Source of the DNA: Paenibacillus endophyticus
Lineage (GTDB): Bacteria; Bacillota; Bacilli; Paenibacillales; Paenibacillaceae
Length of the DNA stretch: 64,000 nt
Reading direction: 5' to 3'
NCBI RefSeq assembly: GCF_014192395.1
Contig: NZ_JACHXW010000033.1
Span: 1-64,000 of the forward strand
The notes below the pieces were generated by a model. That model was not told where the DNA came from, did not search any database, and was given only the letters and a program-made list of their open reading frames with translations. Every line of letters begins with the position of its first letter. Positions within the stretch are counted from its first letter, which is position 1. Shown here in pieces: positions 34,537 through 45,062 of the stretch. The position numbers and the translations under genes were made by a program.

Positions 34537-34626
34537 GTAAAATCCTTATAGGGATATAGAACATATTCCTAATGGGTCATTGAAATGCTAGAAATAGCGA
34601 CTATTAGAAGAAAGGGGGACTTTCTC

Positions 34627-35097
34627 ATGCCACGCAAAGGTCCTGTAACGAAACGCGATGTGCTTCCAGATCCGCTGTATAACAGCAAGCTGGTAACGCG
34701 CCTAATCAACCGCATTATGCTAGACGGTAAAAGAGGCGTTGCACAAACGCTATTGTATGATGCATTCAAACTGATTCAAGAACGCACGGGTAAAGATCCG
34801 ATGGAAGTGTTCGAAGCAGCTTTGAAAAATATTATGCCAGTACTTGAGGTTAAAGCACGCCGTGTCGGCGGTGCGAACTATCAAGTGCCTATCGAAGTTA
34901 AACCAGAGCGCCGTACGGCACTTGGTCTCCGTTGGCTCGTGAACTACTCACGTAACCGCGGTGAGAAAACGATGGAAGAGCGTTTAGCTGCTGAAATCAC
35001 AGATGCTTCCAATAACACTGGCGCAGCTGTTAAAAAGCGCGAAGACACTCACAAAATGGCTGAAGCAAATAAAGCATTTGCTCACTACCGCTGGTAG
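34627..35097 (+). CDS. rpsG: 30S ribosomal protein S7
   Basis: The 156-residue S7 nucleates assembly of the 30S head and contacts the E site (MPRKGPVTKRDVLPDPLYNSKLV; GGANYQVPIEV). The frame extends upstream to 34585, but ATG 34627 with an AAAGGGGGA site and the family N-terminus is correct. Confidence 0.97.
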   Translation: MPRKGPVTKRDVLPDPLYNSKLVTRLINRIMLDGKRGVAQTLLYDAFKLIQERTGKDPMEVFEAALKNIMPVLEVKARRVGGANYQVPIEVKPERRTALGLRWLVNYSRNRGEKTMEERLAAEITDASNNTGAAVKKREDTHKMAEANKAFAHYRW

Positions 35098-35126
35098 AAT
35101 TCTAACATTCGAGAGGAGACCATTTT

Positions 35127-37202
35127 ATGTCAAGAGAGTTCTCCTTGAACAATACGCGTAATATCGGGATTATGGCGCATATTGATGCTGGTAAAACCAC
35201 GACAACTGAACGGATCTTGTTCTTCACAGGCCGTACTCACAAAATCGGAGAAGTGCACGAAGGTGCAGCTACGATGGACTGGATGGAGCAAGAACAAGAG
35301 CGCGGTATTACGATTACGTCTGCCGCGACAACCGCTCAATGGGATGGACACCGTATCAATATTATCGATACCCCGGGACACGTTGACTTCACAGTAGAAG
35401 TTGAACGTTCCCTGCGCGTACTGGACGGGGCCGTTGGAGTTTTCAGTGCGAAAGAAGGAGTCGAGCCACAGTCCGAGACTGTATGGCGTCAAGCAGACCG
35501 TTACAACGTTCCGCGGATCGCATACGTCAACAAAATGGACATCATTGGTGCTGACTTCCTAAACGTTATCAAGGATATGCGCGAGCGTCTTCAAGCAAAC
35601 GCAGTTGCCATTCAAATTCCGATTGGTGCTGAGTCTGATTTTGTCGGCGTTATCGATATCGTTGAACGCGTAGCATACAAGTACAAAGACGATACAGGTA
35701 AAGATCCGATTCAAGTTGAAATTCCTTCGGAGTATGCTGACCAAGTGGAAGAGCTTCGTACGGAATTGATTGAAAAGGTAGCAGAGCTTGACGAAGAGTT
35801 GACTATGAAATATCTGGAAGGCGAAGAAATTACAATTCCAGAAATCAAAGCAGCGCTACGTAAAGGTGTTTGCGAAGTTAAAATCTTCCCAGTAATCGTT
35901 GGATCTTCCTACCGTAACAAAGGTGTTCAACTGATGTTGGATGCGGTTGTAGACTACCTTCCATCTCCACTTGATGTACCGGCAATTAAAGGTACAACTG
36001 AAGAAGGCGAAGAAGGCGAACGTCCATCATCCGATTCAGAGCCGTTCTCGGCTTTGGCATTCAAAATCATGACGGATCCTTATGTTGGTAGATTGACGTT
36101 CTTCCGTGTGTACTCAGGAATTCTGAAATCCGGTTCTTATGTTCTTAACTCAACTAAGGGCAAACGCGAGCGGATTGGACGTATTCTTCAAATGCACGCG
36201 AACGCTCGTCAAGAGATTTCAGAAGTGTATGCAGGCGATATCGCTGCAGCAGTTGGACTTAAAGATACGACGACTGGGGACACTCTTTGTGACGAAAAGA
36301 ATATTATCATTCTTGAGTCAATGAACTTCCCTGAGCCGGTTATCTCGGTTGCTATCGAACCAAAAACGAAAGCTGACCAAGACAAACTAGGTATCGCTAT
36401 TTCCAAGCTGGCAGAAGAAGATCCTACCTTCCGTGCACATACGGACGAAGAGACAAACCAGACAATTATTTCTGGTATGGGTGAGCTTCACCTTGAGATC
36501 CTCGTTGACCGTATGTTCCGCGAATTCAAAGTTGAAACTAACGTTGGTAAACCGCAAGTTGCTTACCGTGAAACGTTCCGTGAAGCTGCGAAGGTTGAAG
36601 GTAAGTTCGTTCGTCAGTCCGGTGGTAAAGGTCAATTCGGTCATTGTTGGGTTGAATTCTCACCACTTGAGCCAGGTTCAGGCTTCATATTCGAAAACAA
36701 AACAGTCGGCGGTTCGATTCCTCGTGAATTTATCGCTCCAATCCAGGCTGGTATCGAAGAGTCAATGAAGAACGGTGTAGTAGCCGGCTTCCCGCTCGTT
36801 GATGTCAAGGCTGTTGTAGTAGACGGATCTTACCATGATGTTGACTCCTCGGAGATGGCGTTTAAAATTGCAGGTTCGATGGCGCTTAAAGCTGCCAAAG
36901 ATAAATGTAAGCCAGTTCTTCTTGAGCCAATCATGAAAGTAGAAGTTACTGTTCCTGAAGAGTACATGGGCGATGTTATGGGTATGCTTAACTCCCGTCG
37001 TGGTCGTATCGAAGGTATGGATACTCGTGCAGGTGCGCAAATTATCCGCTCCAAGGTGCCTCTCTCCGAGATGTTTGGTTATTCCACTACACTACGTTCC
37101 GGTACACAAGGACGCGGCGTATTCTCCATGGAGCTTTCTCATTATGAAGAAGTTCCTAAATCGATCTCTGAAGAGATCATTGCTAAGAACAAAGGCGAGT
37201 AA
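35127..37202 (+). CDS. fusA: Elongation factor G
   Basis: The 691-residue translocase has G1 AHIDAGKT at 17-24, DTPGHVDF and NKMD, and five-domain EF-G organisation up to the C-terminal SMELSHYEEVPKSI. It catalyses translocation and, with RRF, ribosome recycling. GAGAGGAG precedes the ATG. tuf follows after 112 nt. Confidence 0.97.
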   Translation: MSREFSLNNTRNIGIMAHIDAGKTTTTERILFFTGRTHKIGEVHEGAATMDWMEQEQERGITITSAATTAQWDGHRINIIDTPGHVDFTVEVERSLRVLDGAVGVFSAKEGVEPQSETVWRQADRYNVPRIAYVNKMDIIGADFLNVIKDMRERLQANAVAIQIPIGAESDFVGVIDIVERVAYKYKDDTGKDPIQVEIPSEYADQVEELRTELIEKVAELDEELTMKYLEGEEITIPEIKAALRKGVCEVKIFPVIVGSSYRNKGVQLMLDAVVDYLPSPLDVPAIKGTTEEGEEGERPSSDSEPFSALAFKIMTDPYVGRLTFFRVYSGILKSGSYVLNSTKGKRERIGRILQMHANARQEISEVYAGDIAAAVGLKDTTTGDTLCDEKNIIILESMNFPEPVISVAIEPKTKADQDKLGIAISKLAEEDPTFRAHTDEETNQTIISGMGELHLEILVDRMFREFKVETNVGKPQVAYRETFREAAKVEGKFVRQSGGKGQFGHCWVEFSPLEPGSGFIFENKTVGGSIPREFIAPIQAGIEESMKNGVVAGFPLVDVKAVVVDGSYHDVDSSEMAFKIAGSMALKAAKDKCKPVLLEPIMKVEVTVPEEYMGDVMGMLNSRRGRIEGMDTRAGAQIIRSKVPLSEMFGYSTTLRSGTQGRGVFSMELSHYEEVPKSISEEIIAKNKGE

Positions 37203-37314
37203 TCGTTTTTGTCCAACCAAACCATTTGCTTTTGGCCGTCAGCTTGTTTGCTTGCAAACCTGATGCCGGCCCACACATAAAAAATTCATGATATATTGAG
37301 GAGGCTCAAGTTCA

Positions 37315-38505
<1,191 letters not shown>

Positions 38506-38534
38506 TTGATGGCGGCTAAGCCGCTATGAATAGA

Positions 38535-38569
38535 AAAAGCCCTCACTTCGGTGAGGGCTTTTGATTTTT
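38535..38569 (+). terminator. Terminator of the str operon
   Basis: A perfect 12-bp stem AAAAGCCCTCAC/GTGAGGGCTTTT (38535-38546 with 38551-38562) capped by a C(TTCG)G tetraloop, followed by a T-rich tail. Confidence 0.95.
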
Positions 38570-38628
38570 AGGACATTCACAAATAAACAGCAGAAATAAT
38601 TTACTTAATCTTTACAATCAACTAATGA

Positions 38629-38656
38629 TTGACGGTAGACCTTACAGCCATTTAAT
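38629..38656 (+). promoter_or_regulatory. Promoter of the ABC importer operon
   Basis: TTGACG (38629-38634), 16-bp spacer, TTTAAT (38651-38656); TAATAT at 38653 is an alternative -10. About 160 nt upstream of the lipoprotein gene. Confidence 0.55.
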
Positions 38657-38685
38657 ATTAGGGAATAGTAAAAGAGGTTGTCCAT

Positions 38686-38711
38686 GTCCCATAATAATCG
38701 TTATACAATTG
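38686..38711. repeat. Degenerate copy of the 26-bp recombinase-associated site
   Basis: Matches the 26-bp repeat of 9276-9301 at 19 of 26 positions: GTCCCATAA, centre TAATCG, TTATACAATT. The left arm differs at one base; the right arm is weaker. It lies in the leader of the ABC importer operon, downstream of its promoter. Confidence 0.4.
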
Positions 38712-38818
38712 CAGCTGCTGACTTTACTAAGAGAAAGCAGTGCTGCTTTGATGCGTATGCACGAATTTGAATGGGCTATATGACCAAGGGATTTATATGA
38801 TGAGAGGGGTTTAGACGA

Positions 38819-39862
38819 ATGAGTAAAAAATTTTGGATCAGCATTGCTTTGGCTTCTGTAATGATCGTGACAGCAGCTTGTGGGGCTAAAACGGAATCAG
38901 AAACAAATGCAGGCACAAATGCGCCTAACACAGGCGGCGAGGCTGAAAAGTCATATACGGTTGCGATTTCTCAAATTGTAGAACATCCATCATTGGATGC
39001 TACGCGTGAGGGCTTTATTGCTGCACTTAAAGATGCAGGACTAGAAGAAGGCAAAAATCTAACCATCGACTTTAATAACGCGCAAGGCGATCCAACGAAT
39101 ATTAAAACGATTTCTCAAAAAATCGCGAGCGGTAAAAGTGACCTAGCACTAGGAATCGCAACGCCAACAGCACAAGCGCTTGCTGATGACGTTAAGGACA
39201 TCCCAGTTTTGTTCGCTGCTGTAACAGATCCGATCGATGCAGGCATCGTGACGCAATTGGAAGCGCCAGGCGGCAATATTACAGGTGCATCTGATACGAA
39301 CCCTGCTGCGATCACACAAACAATGGATTTCATTGCATCGCAATTCCCTAATACAAAAAATGTCGGACTTATCATAAATGAAGGCGAACAAAACGCAGTA
39401 GTTATGGGCAAGATTGCGGAAGAAGCTTTGGCGAAGCATAATATTAAATTGATTAAAGCTTCTGTCGCTAACTCATCTGATGTTAAGCAGGCTGCAGACT
39501 CATTGGTTGGCCGTGTTGATGCAATCTACATCACATTGGACAATATGGTTGTTACAGGTGCGGATGCCATTATTGAAGTAGCTAACGCTAACAAAATTCC
39601 TTTCTTTTCAGCTGACCGTGATACCGTAGAAAAAGGCGCGTTTGCGGCAGTCGGCTTCAAGTATTATGACCACGGTTATGAAGTAGGACAAATGGCTGTT
39701 GAAATTTTGAAAAATGGCAAATATCCTGGTGATATGAATGTGACTGTCCCTCAAAAGCTTGATTTCATCTTCAACATGAAAGCAGCAGCTGATCAGGGCA
39801 TTACCGTTACGGACGAAATGAAAGCTTTTGTCAAAGATCCCGCAAACAACATCATTGAGTAG
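38819..39862 (+). CDS. ABC importer substrate-binding lipoprotein (TrpX/PF04392-like)
   Basis: This 347-residue protein has a lipoprotein signal peptide with lipobox ending at Cys21 (VTAAC) and the periplasmic-binding fold of the ABC_sub_bind family (VAISQIVEHPSLDATREGFIAAL). Members include TrpX of streptococcal tryptophan importers; others may bind other aromatic or small substrates, so specificity is open. No T-box or other riboswitch is visible in its leader. The permease and ATPase genes follow. The trio sits between tuf and rpsJ, where Bacillus has the S10 operon directly or other genes. Confidence 0.88.
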   Translation: MSKKFWISIALASVMIVTAACGAKTESETNAGTNAPNTGGEAEKSYTVAISQIVEHPSLDATREGFIAALKDAGLEEGKNLTIDFNNAQGDPTNIKTISQKIASGKSDLALGIATPTAQALADDVKDIPVLFAAVTDPIDAGIVTQLEAPGGNITGASDTNPAAITQTMDFIASQFPNTKNVGLIINEGEQNAVVMGKIAEEALAKHNIKLIKASVANSSDVKQAADSLVGRVDAIYITLDNMVVTGADAIIEVANANKIPFFSADRDTVEKGAFAAVGFKYYDHGYEVGQMAVEILKNGKYPGDMNVTVPQKLDFIFNMKAAADQGITVTDEMKAFVKDPANNIIE

Positions 39863-39958
39863 CAATAGCATTAAGCGTTTAAAATAATACGAACAAAACG
39901 ATACGGGGGGGATCAGGCAACTGGTTCACCCTCTTGTTTTGAAGAGGAGGTATGTCAT

Positions 39959-40873
39959 ATGCTCGCATCGATGCAAGGAGCTGTAGAAAGCGGATTATTG
40001 TATGCGCTTATGGCACTTGGCGTTTATATCACGTTCCGCATACTCGACTTTCCGGATTTGACGGTAGACGGAAGCTTTACAACAGGCGCTGCAATCGGAT
40101 CGGTAATGACCGTCAGCGGTACCCCGCCTTGGCTTGCAGTGTTGTGCGCATTTATTGGAGGCGCATTAGCAGGTACATGTACTGGACTTCTGCACACGAA
40201 GGGTAAAATCAACGGCCTGCTTTCGGGCATTATTATGATGATTGCCTTGTACTCCATTAACTTAAGGATTATGGGCAAACCAAATGTCTCGTTGCGGGGT
40301 CAGGAAAACTTGTTCGATCATGTATCTACGCTAGGTATGATGATCATTTTTGTTATTGTAGTGAAGGTCATTCTCGATTTATTTTTCCGAACAGATATTG
40401 GCTTGAGCTTGCGCGCGACTGGGGATAACTCAAGAATGATTCGCAGCTTTGGTGCGAACACGGATATTACAACTATTTTCGGCATCGCATTGTCGAATGC
40501 TCTTGTCGCCACTTCTGGCGCATTGATTGCTCATTATCAAAAATATGCAGATAACAGCATGGGTATCGGGATGATTGTTATCGGACTTGCTTCTGTTATT
40601 ATCGGTGAGGCCATTTTCGGTTCACGTACGATATTTAGAGCAACATTGGCCGTTATTCTTGGTTCTATCATTTATCGGATCATTTATGCATTAGCAATTC
40701 GTGTGGAGTGGTTGGATGCATCTGATATGAAGCTTATAACGGCTGTGATCATTATATTTGCTCTGATTGTTCCTTCAGCGAGAAGAGTATGGAAGCAAAA
40801 GAACACGGCTCGCAGACGCACGGCTGAAATGCTGACAGCTTTAGATAAAGCACAACCGGGGGGTGGACGCTGA
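39959..40873 (+). CDS. ABC importer permease (TrpY-like, branched-chain permease family)
   Basis: The 304-residue protein is hydrophobic with about eight membrane segments and belongs to the BPD_transp_2 permease family (LDFPDLTVDGSFTTGAA; GLASVIIGEAIFG). AAGAGGAGG lies 8 nt before ATG 39959. Its stop overlaps the ATPase start by 1 nt. It works with the lipoprotein upstream and the ATPase downstream. Confidence 0.9.
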   Translation: MLASMQGAVESGLLYALMALGVYITFRILDFPDLTVDGSFTTGAAIGSVMTVSGTPPWLAVLCAFIGGALAGTCTGLLHTKGKINGLLSGIIMMIALYSINLRIMGKPNVSLRGQENLFDHVSTLGMMIIFVIVVKVILDLFFRTDIGLSLRATGDNSRMIRSFGANTDITTIFGIALSNALVATSGALIAHYQKYADNSMGIGMIVIGLASVIIGEAIFGSRTIFRATLAVILGSIIYRIIYALAIRVEWLDASDMKLITAVIIIFALIVPSARRVWKQKNTARRRTAEMLTALDKAQPGGGR

Positions 40874-41667
40874 TGTTGGAAATTGCAAAGGTGTCTAAGC
40901 TGTTTAATCCGGGAACGGTAGACGAGAAGACCGCACTTGTTGGTGCTAACCTTATAATGAAGCCGGGCGATTTTATTACGGTAATTGGAAGTAATGGCGC
41001 TGGCAAATCGACGCTCATGAATATCATATCTGGTGTCATGAAGCCAGATGCGGGTGAAGTTAGGATTGATGGGCAAAATATAAGCAATCTAACAGAGTAT
41101 CAGCGGAGCAAATGGATTGGCCGCGTATTTCAGGATCCAATGGCAGGAACAGCGCCTCGCATGTCTATAGAAGAAAACTTGGCAATTGCATACGCGCGTG
41201 GCAAAACTCGTGGATTCTCTTTCGGTGTGACGCGTGCAAAACGTGCCATATTCAAACAAGAGCTTCAGCGGCTGGGAATTGGGCTTGAGAACCGTTTGGG
41301 CGCAAAGGTTGGTTTATTGTCCGGTGGAGAGAGACAAGCACTAAGTTTGCTAATGGCTACCTTTACAAGGCCGCAGATTCTGCTATTAGATGAGCATACC
41401 GCTGCGCTTGACCCAGCGAGAGCGGAGCTTATTACAACGTTAACAGAAACGCTAGTGAGGGAAATGAACCTAACGACGTTGATGGTTACCCACAACATGG
41501 AACAAGCCATCAGGCTAGGCAACCGGTTAATTATGATGGACAAGGGTCGAATTATTCTCGATGTACCAGAAGACAGGAAGAAAGACCTGACTGTTGCGGA
41601 GCTGCTGGGGGAATTTGAGATCATTAGCGGGAAGAAGCTGGCTGATGATCGAATTGTACTGGGCTAA
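40873..41667 (+). CDS. ABC importer ATP-binding protein (TrpZ-like)
   Basis: The 264-residue ATPase has Walker A GSNGAGKS at 39-46, the signature LSGGE at 149-153, and Walker B ILLLDEHTAAL. It energises the importer formed with the two upstream genes. The start codon overlaps the permease stop (TGATG). A terminator follows. Confidence 0.93.
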   Translation: MLEIAKVSKLFNPGTVDEKTALVGANLIMKPGDFITVIGSNGAGKSTLMNIISGVMKPDAGEVRIDGQNISNLTEYQRSKWIGRVFQDPMAGTAPRMSIEENLAIAYARGKTRGFSFGVTRAKRAIFKQELQRLGIGLENRLGAKVGLLSGGERQALSLLMATFTRPQILLLDEHTAALDPARAELITTLTETLVREMNLTTLMVTHNMEQAIRLGNRLIMMDKGRIILDVPEDRKKDLTVAELLGEFEIISGKKLADDRIVLG

Positions 41668-41671
41668 TTTG

Positions 41672-41714
41672 AAAGAACCATTCGATTCGCTTTATGCGAG
41701 CGTGTGGTTCTTTT
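41672..41714 (+). terminator. Terminator of the ABC importer operon
   Basis: AAAGAACCA (41672-41680) pairs with TGGTTCTTT (41705-41713), with an inner TCGC/GCGA stem, followed by further T residues. Confidence 0.85.
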
Positions 41715-41856
41715 TGTATTCAGAAGACAAGAGAAATAGTAACAGTGGCTTCTAGTGGCAGATAATGATATACATATCAATTAATTTGAAATGATCCTCG
41801 CTTCTGGCGTTATTTGGCGGTGTCTTTTCATATCGGATGTGTTTATAATCAGAAAG

Positions 41857-41923
41857 CACCCATCTTGTCCGTTATTATAACCAGATAAGTATTGAGCGCT
41901 TGTAATAAGGGACATAATGGGTG
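41857..41923. repeat. 24-bp imperfect inverted repeat in the gap before the S10 operon
   Basis: 41857-41880 and 41900-41923 are complementary at 20 of 24 positions around a 19-nt loop, starting with CACCCAT and ending with ATGGGTG. No gene can be supported in the 561-bp gap 41668-42228; this is its most marked feature besides the terminator and the S10 promoter. It may be a relic of a small mobile element or a structured RNA. Confidence 0.55.
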
Positions 41924-42065
41924 ATGTATGGGCGTTTGCCTAATTTTCAGGTTCCAGACATCCCTTTTGAAGTCTTTTACAGCTAGATTGAGTCGGAACT
42001 GACAGACCGCACTACTGAGCCATTTGACAAGTAGAGTAGTGCTTTAAAAGAACTTAAACTTTATG

Positions 42066-42094
42066 TTGCAATTGCCCAATCAATTCGGTATAAT
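42066..42094 (+). promoter_or_regulatory. Promoter of the S10 ribosomal protein operon
   Basis: TTGCAA (42066-42071), 17-bp spacer, and a perfect TATAAT (42089-42094). It lies about 135 nt upstream of rpsJ. The leader forms a hairpin (GCCCC 42147-42151 with GGGGC 42160-42164, enclosed by ACCC/GGGT), a possible autoregulatory structure. Confidence 0.82.
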
Positions 42095-42228
42095 AGTGTC
42101 TGTTGGTCTGACGTTGCGATGATGTGAGAGGTTGCCGACACACCCGGCCCCTTTGCCATGGGGCATGTGCAGGGTTTTCTTACGGAGTATGTCCGATAAT
42201 AAATTGGGCGATAGAAGGAGGGACTTAT

Positions 42229-42537
42229 ATGGCAAAGCAAAAGATTCGTATTCGCTTGAAAGCATACGATCACAGGATTCTTGATCAATCCGCAGAGAAA
42301 ATCGTTGAAACTGCAAAACGTTCCGGTGCAGGCGTATCCGGGCCGATTCCGTTGCCAACGGAAAAGCAAATCATCACCATTCTCCGTGCGGTACACAAGT
42401 ACAAGGATTCGAGGGAGCAATTCGAACAACGCACTCATAAGCGTTTGATCGACATTGTGAACCCAACGCCGCAAACGGTTGATGCGTTGATGCGCCTGGA
42501 TTTACCATCCGGTGTAGATATCGAAATCAAACTGTAA
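42229..42537 (+). CDS. rpsJ: 30S ribosomal protein S10
   Basis: The 102-residue S10 (NusE) starts MAKQKIRIRLKAYDHR and ends in the usual GVDIEIKL. It acts in the 30S head and in transcription antitermination with NusB. The frame extends upstream to 42124, but GAAGGAGGG directly precedes ATG 42229. First gene of the S10 operon. Confidence 0.97.
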   Translation: MAKQKIRIRLKAYDHRILDQSAEKIVETAKRSGAGVSGPIPLPTEKQIITILRAVHKYKDSREQFEQRTHKRLIDIVNPTPQTVDALMRLDLPSGVDIEIKL

Positions 42538-42578
42538 TATCAGCATATGCGATTATAGGAAGGAAATGAGGTGTCAAC

Positions 42579-43202
42579 ATGAAAGGTATCTTAGGAAAAA
42601 AACTTGGTATGACTCAAGTGTTCACTGCTGAAGGTAACGTCGTTCCAGTAACGGTTATCGAAGCTGGACCTTGCGTAGTACTACAGAAGAAAGACCAAGA
42701 AAACGATGGCTACGAAGCTGTTCAATTCGGTTTCTCCGATAAAAAGGAAAGCAGATCGAACAAGCCGGAAGCTGGTCACGCCAAAAAGGCAAATGCAACA
42801 CCTAAGCGCTACGTTCGTGAAATTCGCGGCATTAACTTGGGCGATTATGAAGTTGGCCAAGAAGTTAAAGCTGACCTTTTCACAGAGGGCGAGTTCGTTG
42901 ACGTAACAGGTATTTCTAAAGGTAAAGGCTTTGCCGGCGTTATCAAACGTTGGGGACAAAGCACGGGTCCTATGTCTCACGGTTCCCGTTACCACCGTGG
43001 ACCAGGTTCGATGGGTTCGATCCAAGCGAACCGTGTACCGAAAGGCAAACGCCTTCCAGGACATATGGGTCACGAAACAATCACGATTCAAAAGCTTGAA
43101 GTTATCCGTGTAGATGTAGAACGTAACGTTCTTCTAATAAAAGGTTCGATTCCGGGCCCGAAAAACGGATTCGTAAAAGTGAAACAAACCGTTAAGAACT
43201 AA
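42579..43202 (+). CDS. rplC: 50S ribosomal protein L3
   Basis: The 207-residue protein starts MKGILGKKLGMTQVF and has the long central loop HGSRYHRGPGSMGSIQANRVPKG... near the peptidyl transferase centre. GAGGTG precedes the ATG; rplD follows after 28 nt. Confidence 0.97.
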   Translation: MKGILGKKLGMTQVFTAEGNVVPVTVIEAGPCVVLQKKDQENDGYEAVQFGFSDKKESRSNKPEAGHAKKANATPKRYVREIRGINLGDYEVGQEVKADLFTEGEFVDVTGISKGKGFAGVIKRWGQSTGPMSHGSRYHRGPGSMGSIQANRVPKGKRLPGHMGHETITIQKLEVIRVDVERNVLLIKGSIPGPKNGFVKVKQTVKN

Positions 43203-43230
43203 TCGCTTTTAAAGAAAGGAGGAACAGGAA

Positions 43231-43854
43231 ATGCCTAAAGTAACAGTATATAACGTGAGTGGCGCACAAGTGGGCGAGCTTGAACTGGCTGAAACAGTTT
43301 TCGGAATTCAACCAAACGTTCATGTTTTGCACAGTGCTGTTGTAAACCAACAAGCATCTGAACGCTTCGGCAATCACAAAACTAAAGGACGCTCCGAAGT
43401 ACGCGGCGGCGGTCGTAAACCTTGGAAACAAAAAGGTACTGGCCGTGCTCGTCAAGGTAGCATTCGCTCCCCGCAATGGGTTGGCGGCGGTACGGTTTTC
43501 GGACCGACTCCACGCTCATACGGATTCAAGCTTCCTAAGAAAGTTCGTCGTCTTGCGATTAAATCGGCATTGTCATCAAAAGTGATTGCAAACGAGATTA
43601 TCGTTTTGGATCAACTGACATTTGCAGCTCCTAAGACGAAAGAATTCGCAGCAATTCTAAGCAACCTGAAAGTTGGCCGCAAAGCTCTTGTAGTAACGGC
43701 TAATTATGAAGATAACGTTGCATTGTCTGCTCGTAATATCCCAGGTGTTAAATTCGTTGCAGCTGACGGCATTAATGTTCTGGATGTATTGGTGCATGAC
43801 AACCTAATCATCACTAAAGAAGCAGTAGAGAAAGTACAGGAGGTGCTTGCGTAA
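43231..43854 (+). CDS. rplD: 50S ribosomal protein L4
   Basis: The 207-residue protein has the extended exit-tunnel loop KTKGRSEVRGGGRKPWKQKGTG and the C-terminal globular part. In some bacteria L4 autoregulates the S10 operon. AAAGGAGGA precedes the ATG. Its stop overlaps rplW by 1 nt. Confidence 0.97.
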   Translation: MPKVTVYNVSGAQVGELELAETVFGIQPNVHVLHSAVVNQQASERFGNHKTKGRSEVRGGGRKPWKQKGTGRARQGSIRSPQWVGGGTVFGPTPRSYGFKLPKKVRRLAIKSALSSKVIANEIIVLDQLTFAAPKTKEFAAILSNLKVGRKALVVTANYEDNVALSARNIPGVKFVAADGINVLDVLVHDNLIITKEAVEKVQEVLA

Positions 43855-44147
43855 TGAAAAATCCACGCGATATTATCAAGCGCCCGGTTATCACGGAACG
43901 TACGTCCGATTACATGGTTGATAAAAAGTATGTGTTTGAAGTAGATCTTCGTTCAAACAAAACTGAAATCAAACTTGCTATCGAGCAAATCTTTAAAGTA
44001 AAAGTAACCGGCGTTAACACGATGCGTGTTGCGGGTAAACCAAAACGTTATGGTAAACATAGCGGATACAGACCGGATTGGAAAAAAGCGATCGTTCAAC
44101 TGAGCGCTGACAGCAAAGAACTTGAATTCTTTGAAACGTCTGTTTAG
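43854..44147 (+). CDS. rplW: 50S ribosomal protein L23
   Basis: The 97-residue protein (MKNPRDIIKRPVITERTSDYMV) sits at the polypeptide exit and forms part of the SRP and trigger-factor docking site. Its ribosome binding site, CAGGAGGTG, lies inside the end of rplD, and the start overlaps the rplD stop (TAATG). Confidence 0.97.
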   Translation: MKNPRDIIKRPVITERTSDYMVDKKYVFEVDLRSNKTEIKLAIEQIFKVKVTGVNTMRVAGKPKRYGKHSGYRPDWKKAIVQLSADSKELEFFETSV

Positions 44148-44164
44148 AAAAGGAGGGAATCGAA

Positions 44165-44995
44165 GTGCCAATTAAAAAGTACAAACCGACATCTCCAGCA
44201 CGTCGTAACATGTCCGTCTCAACTTTCGAAGAGATCACGACAAGTACACCGGAGAAATCGTTACTTGCTCCGCTTTTCAAAAAAGCTGGACGTAACAACC
44301 AAGGTAAAATTACGGTTCGTCACCACGGCGGCGGACACAAACGTAAATACCGGATTATCGACTTCAAACGTACCAAAGATGGTATTGTTGGTAACGTAGC
44401 GACGATCGAATACGATCCAAACCGTTCATCCAACATCGCTTTGATCCATTACGCTGATGGTGAGAAAGCATACATCATTGCACCAAAAGGTTTGAAAGTT
44501 GGAGACAAAATCACTTCTGGTGTTGGCTCTGACATTAAACCAGGAAATACTTTGCCGCTTGTGAATATCCCAGTCGGTACAGTTATCCACAACATCGAAT
44601 TGAAACCGGGCAAAGGCGGACAACTTGTTCGTGCAGCTGGTACTAGTGCTCAACTTCTTGGTAAAGAAGAAAACTATGTATCCATTCGTTTGACTTCGGG
44701 TGAAGTTCGTCGCATTCTGAACACTTGCCGCGCAACAATCGGTTCTGTTGGTAACGAAGATCACGAACTTGTGAAAATCGGTAAAGCCGGCCGTAACCGT
44801 TGGCTCGGAAATCGTCCTACTGTACGTGGTGTTGTCATGAACCCTAACGATCACCCACACGGTGGTGGTGAAGGCCGTGCTCCAATCGGACGTAAATCTC
44901 CGTTGTCACCTTGGGGTAAACCTACTCTTGGTTACAAAACGCGCAAGAAGAAAAAAGCATCAAGCCAATACATTATTCGTCGTCGCACGAAATAA
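44165..44995 (+). CDS. rplB: 50S ribosomal protein L2
   Basis: The 276-residue protein starts with GTG and MPIKKYKPTSPARRNMS. It has the conserved C-terminal segment GVVMNPNDHPHGGGEGRAPIG, containing the histidine implicated in peptidyl transfer. AAAAGGAGGG precedes the start. Confidence 0.97.
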   Translation: MPIKKYKPTSPARRNMSVSTFEEITTSTPEKSLLAPLFKKAGRNNQGKITVRHHGGGHKRKYRIIDFKRTKDGIVGNVATIEYDPNRSSNIALIHYADGEKAYIIAPKGLKVGDKITSGVGSDIKPGNTLPLVNIPVGTVIHNIELKPGKGGQLVRAAGTSAQLLGKEENYVSIRLTSGEVRRILNTCRATIGSVGNEDHELVKIGKAGRNRWLGNRPTVRGVVMNPNDHPHGGGEGRAPIGRKSPLSPWGKPTLGYKTRKKKKASSQYIIRRRTK

Positions 44996-45062
44996 TAGCA
45001 GCTTGAAAAAAACCGCGTGATACGAGAGTATCGCTACCGCTTATATGAAGGGAGGAACACAA

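Noticed and set aside
38684..38767. 27-codon frame MSHNNRYTIAAADF... ahead of the ABC operon, possibly a leader peptide
   Set aside because: No ribosome binding site and its start lies inside the degenerate recombinase-like site; similarity to the apparent N-terminal extension of the recombinase frame only reflects the shared DNA motif.
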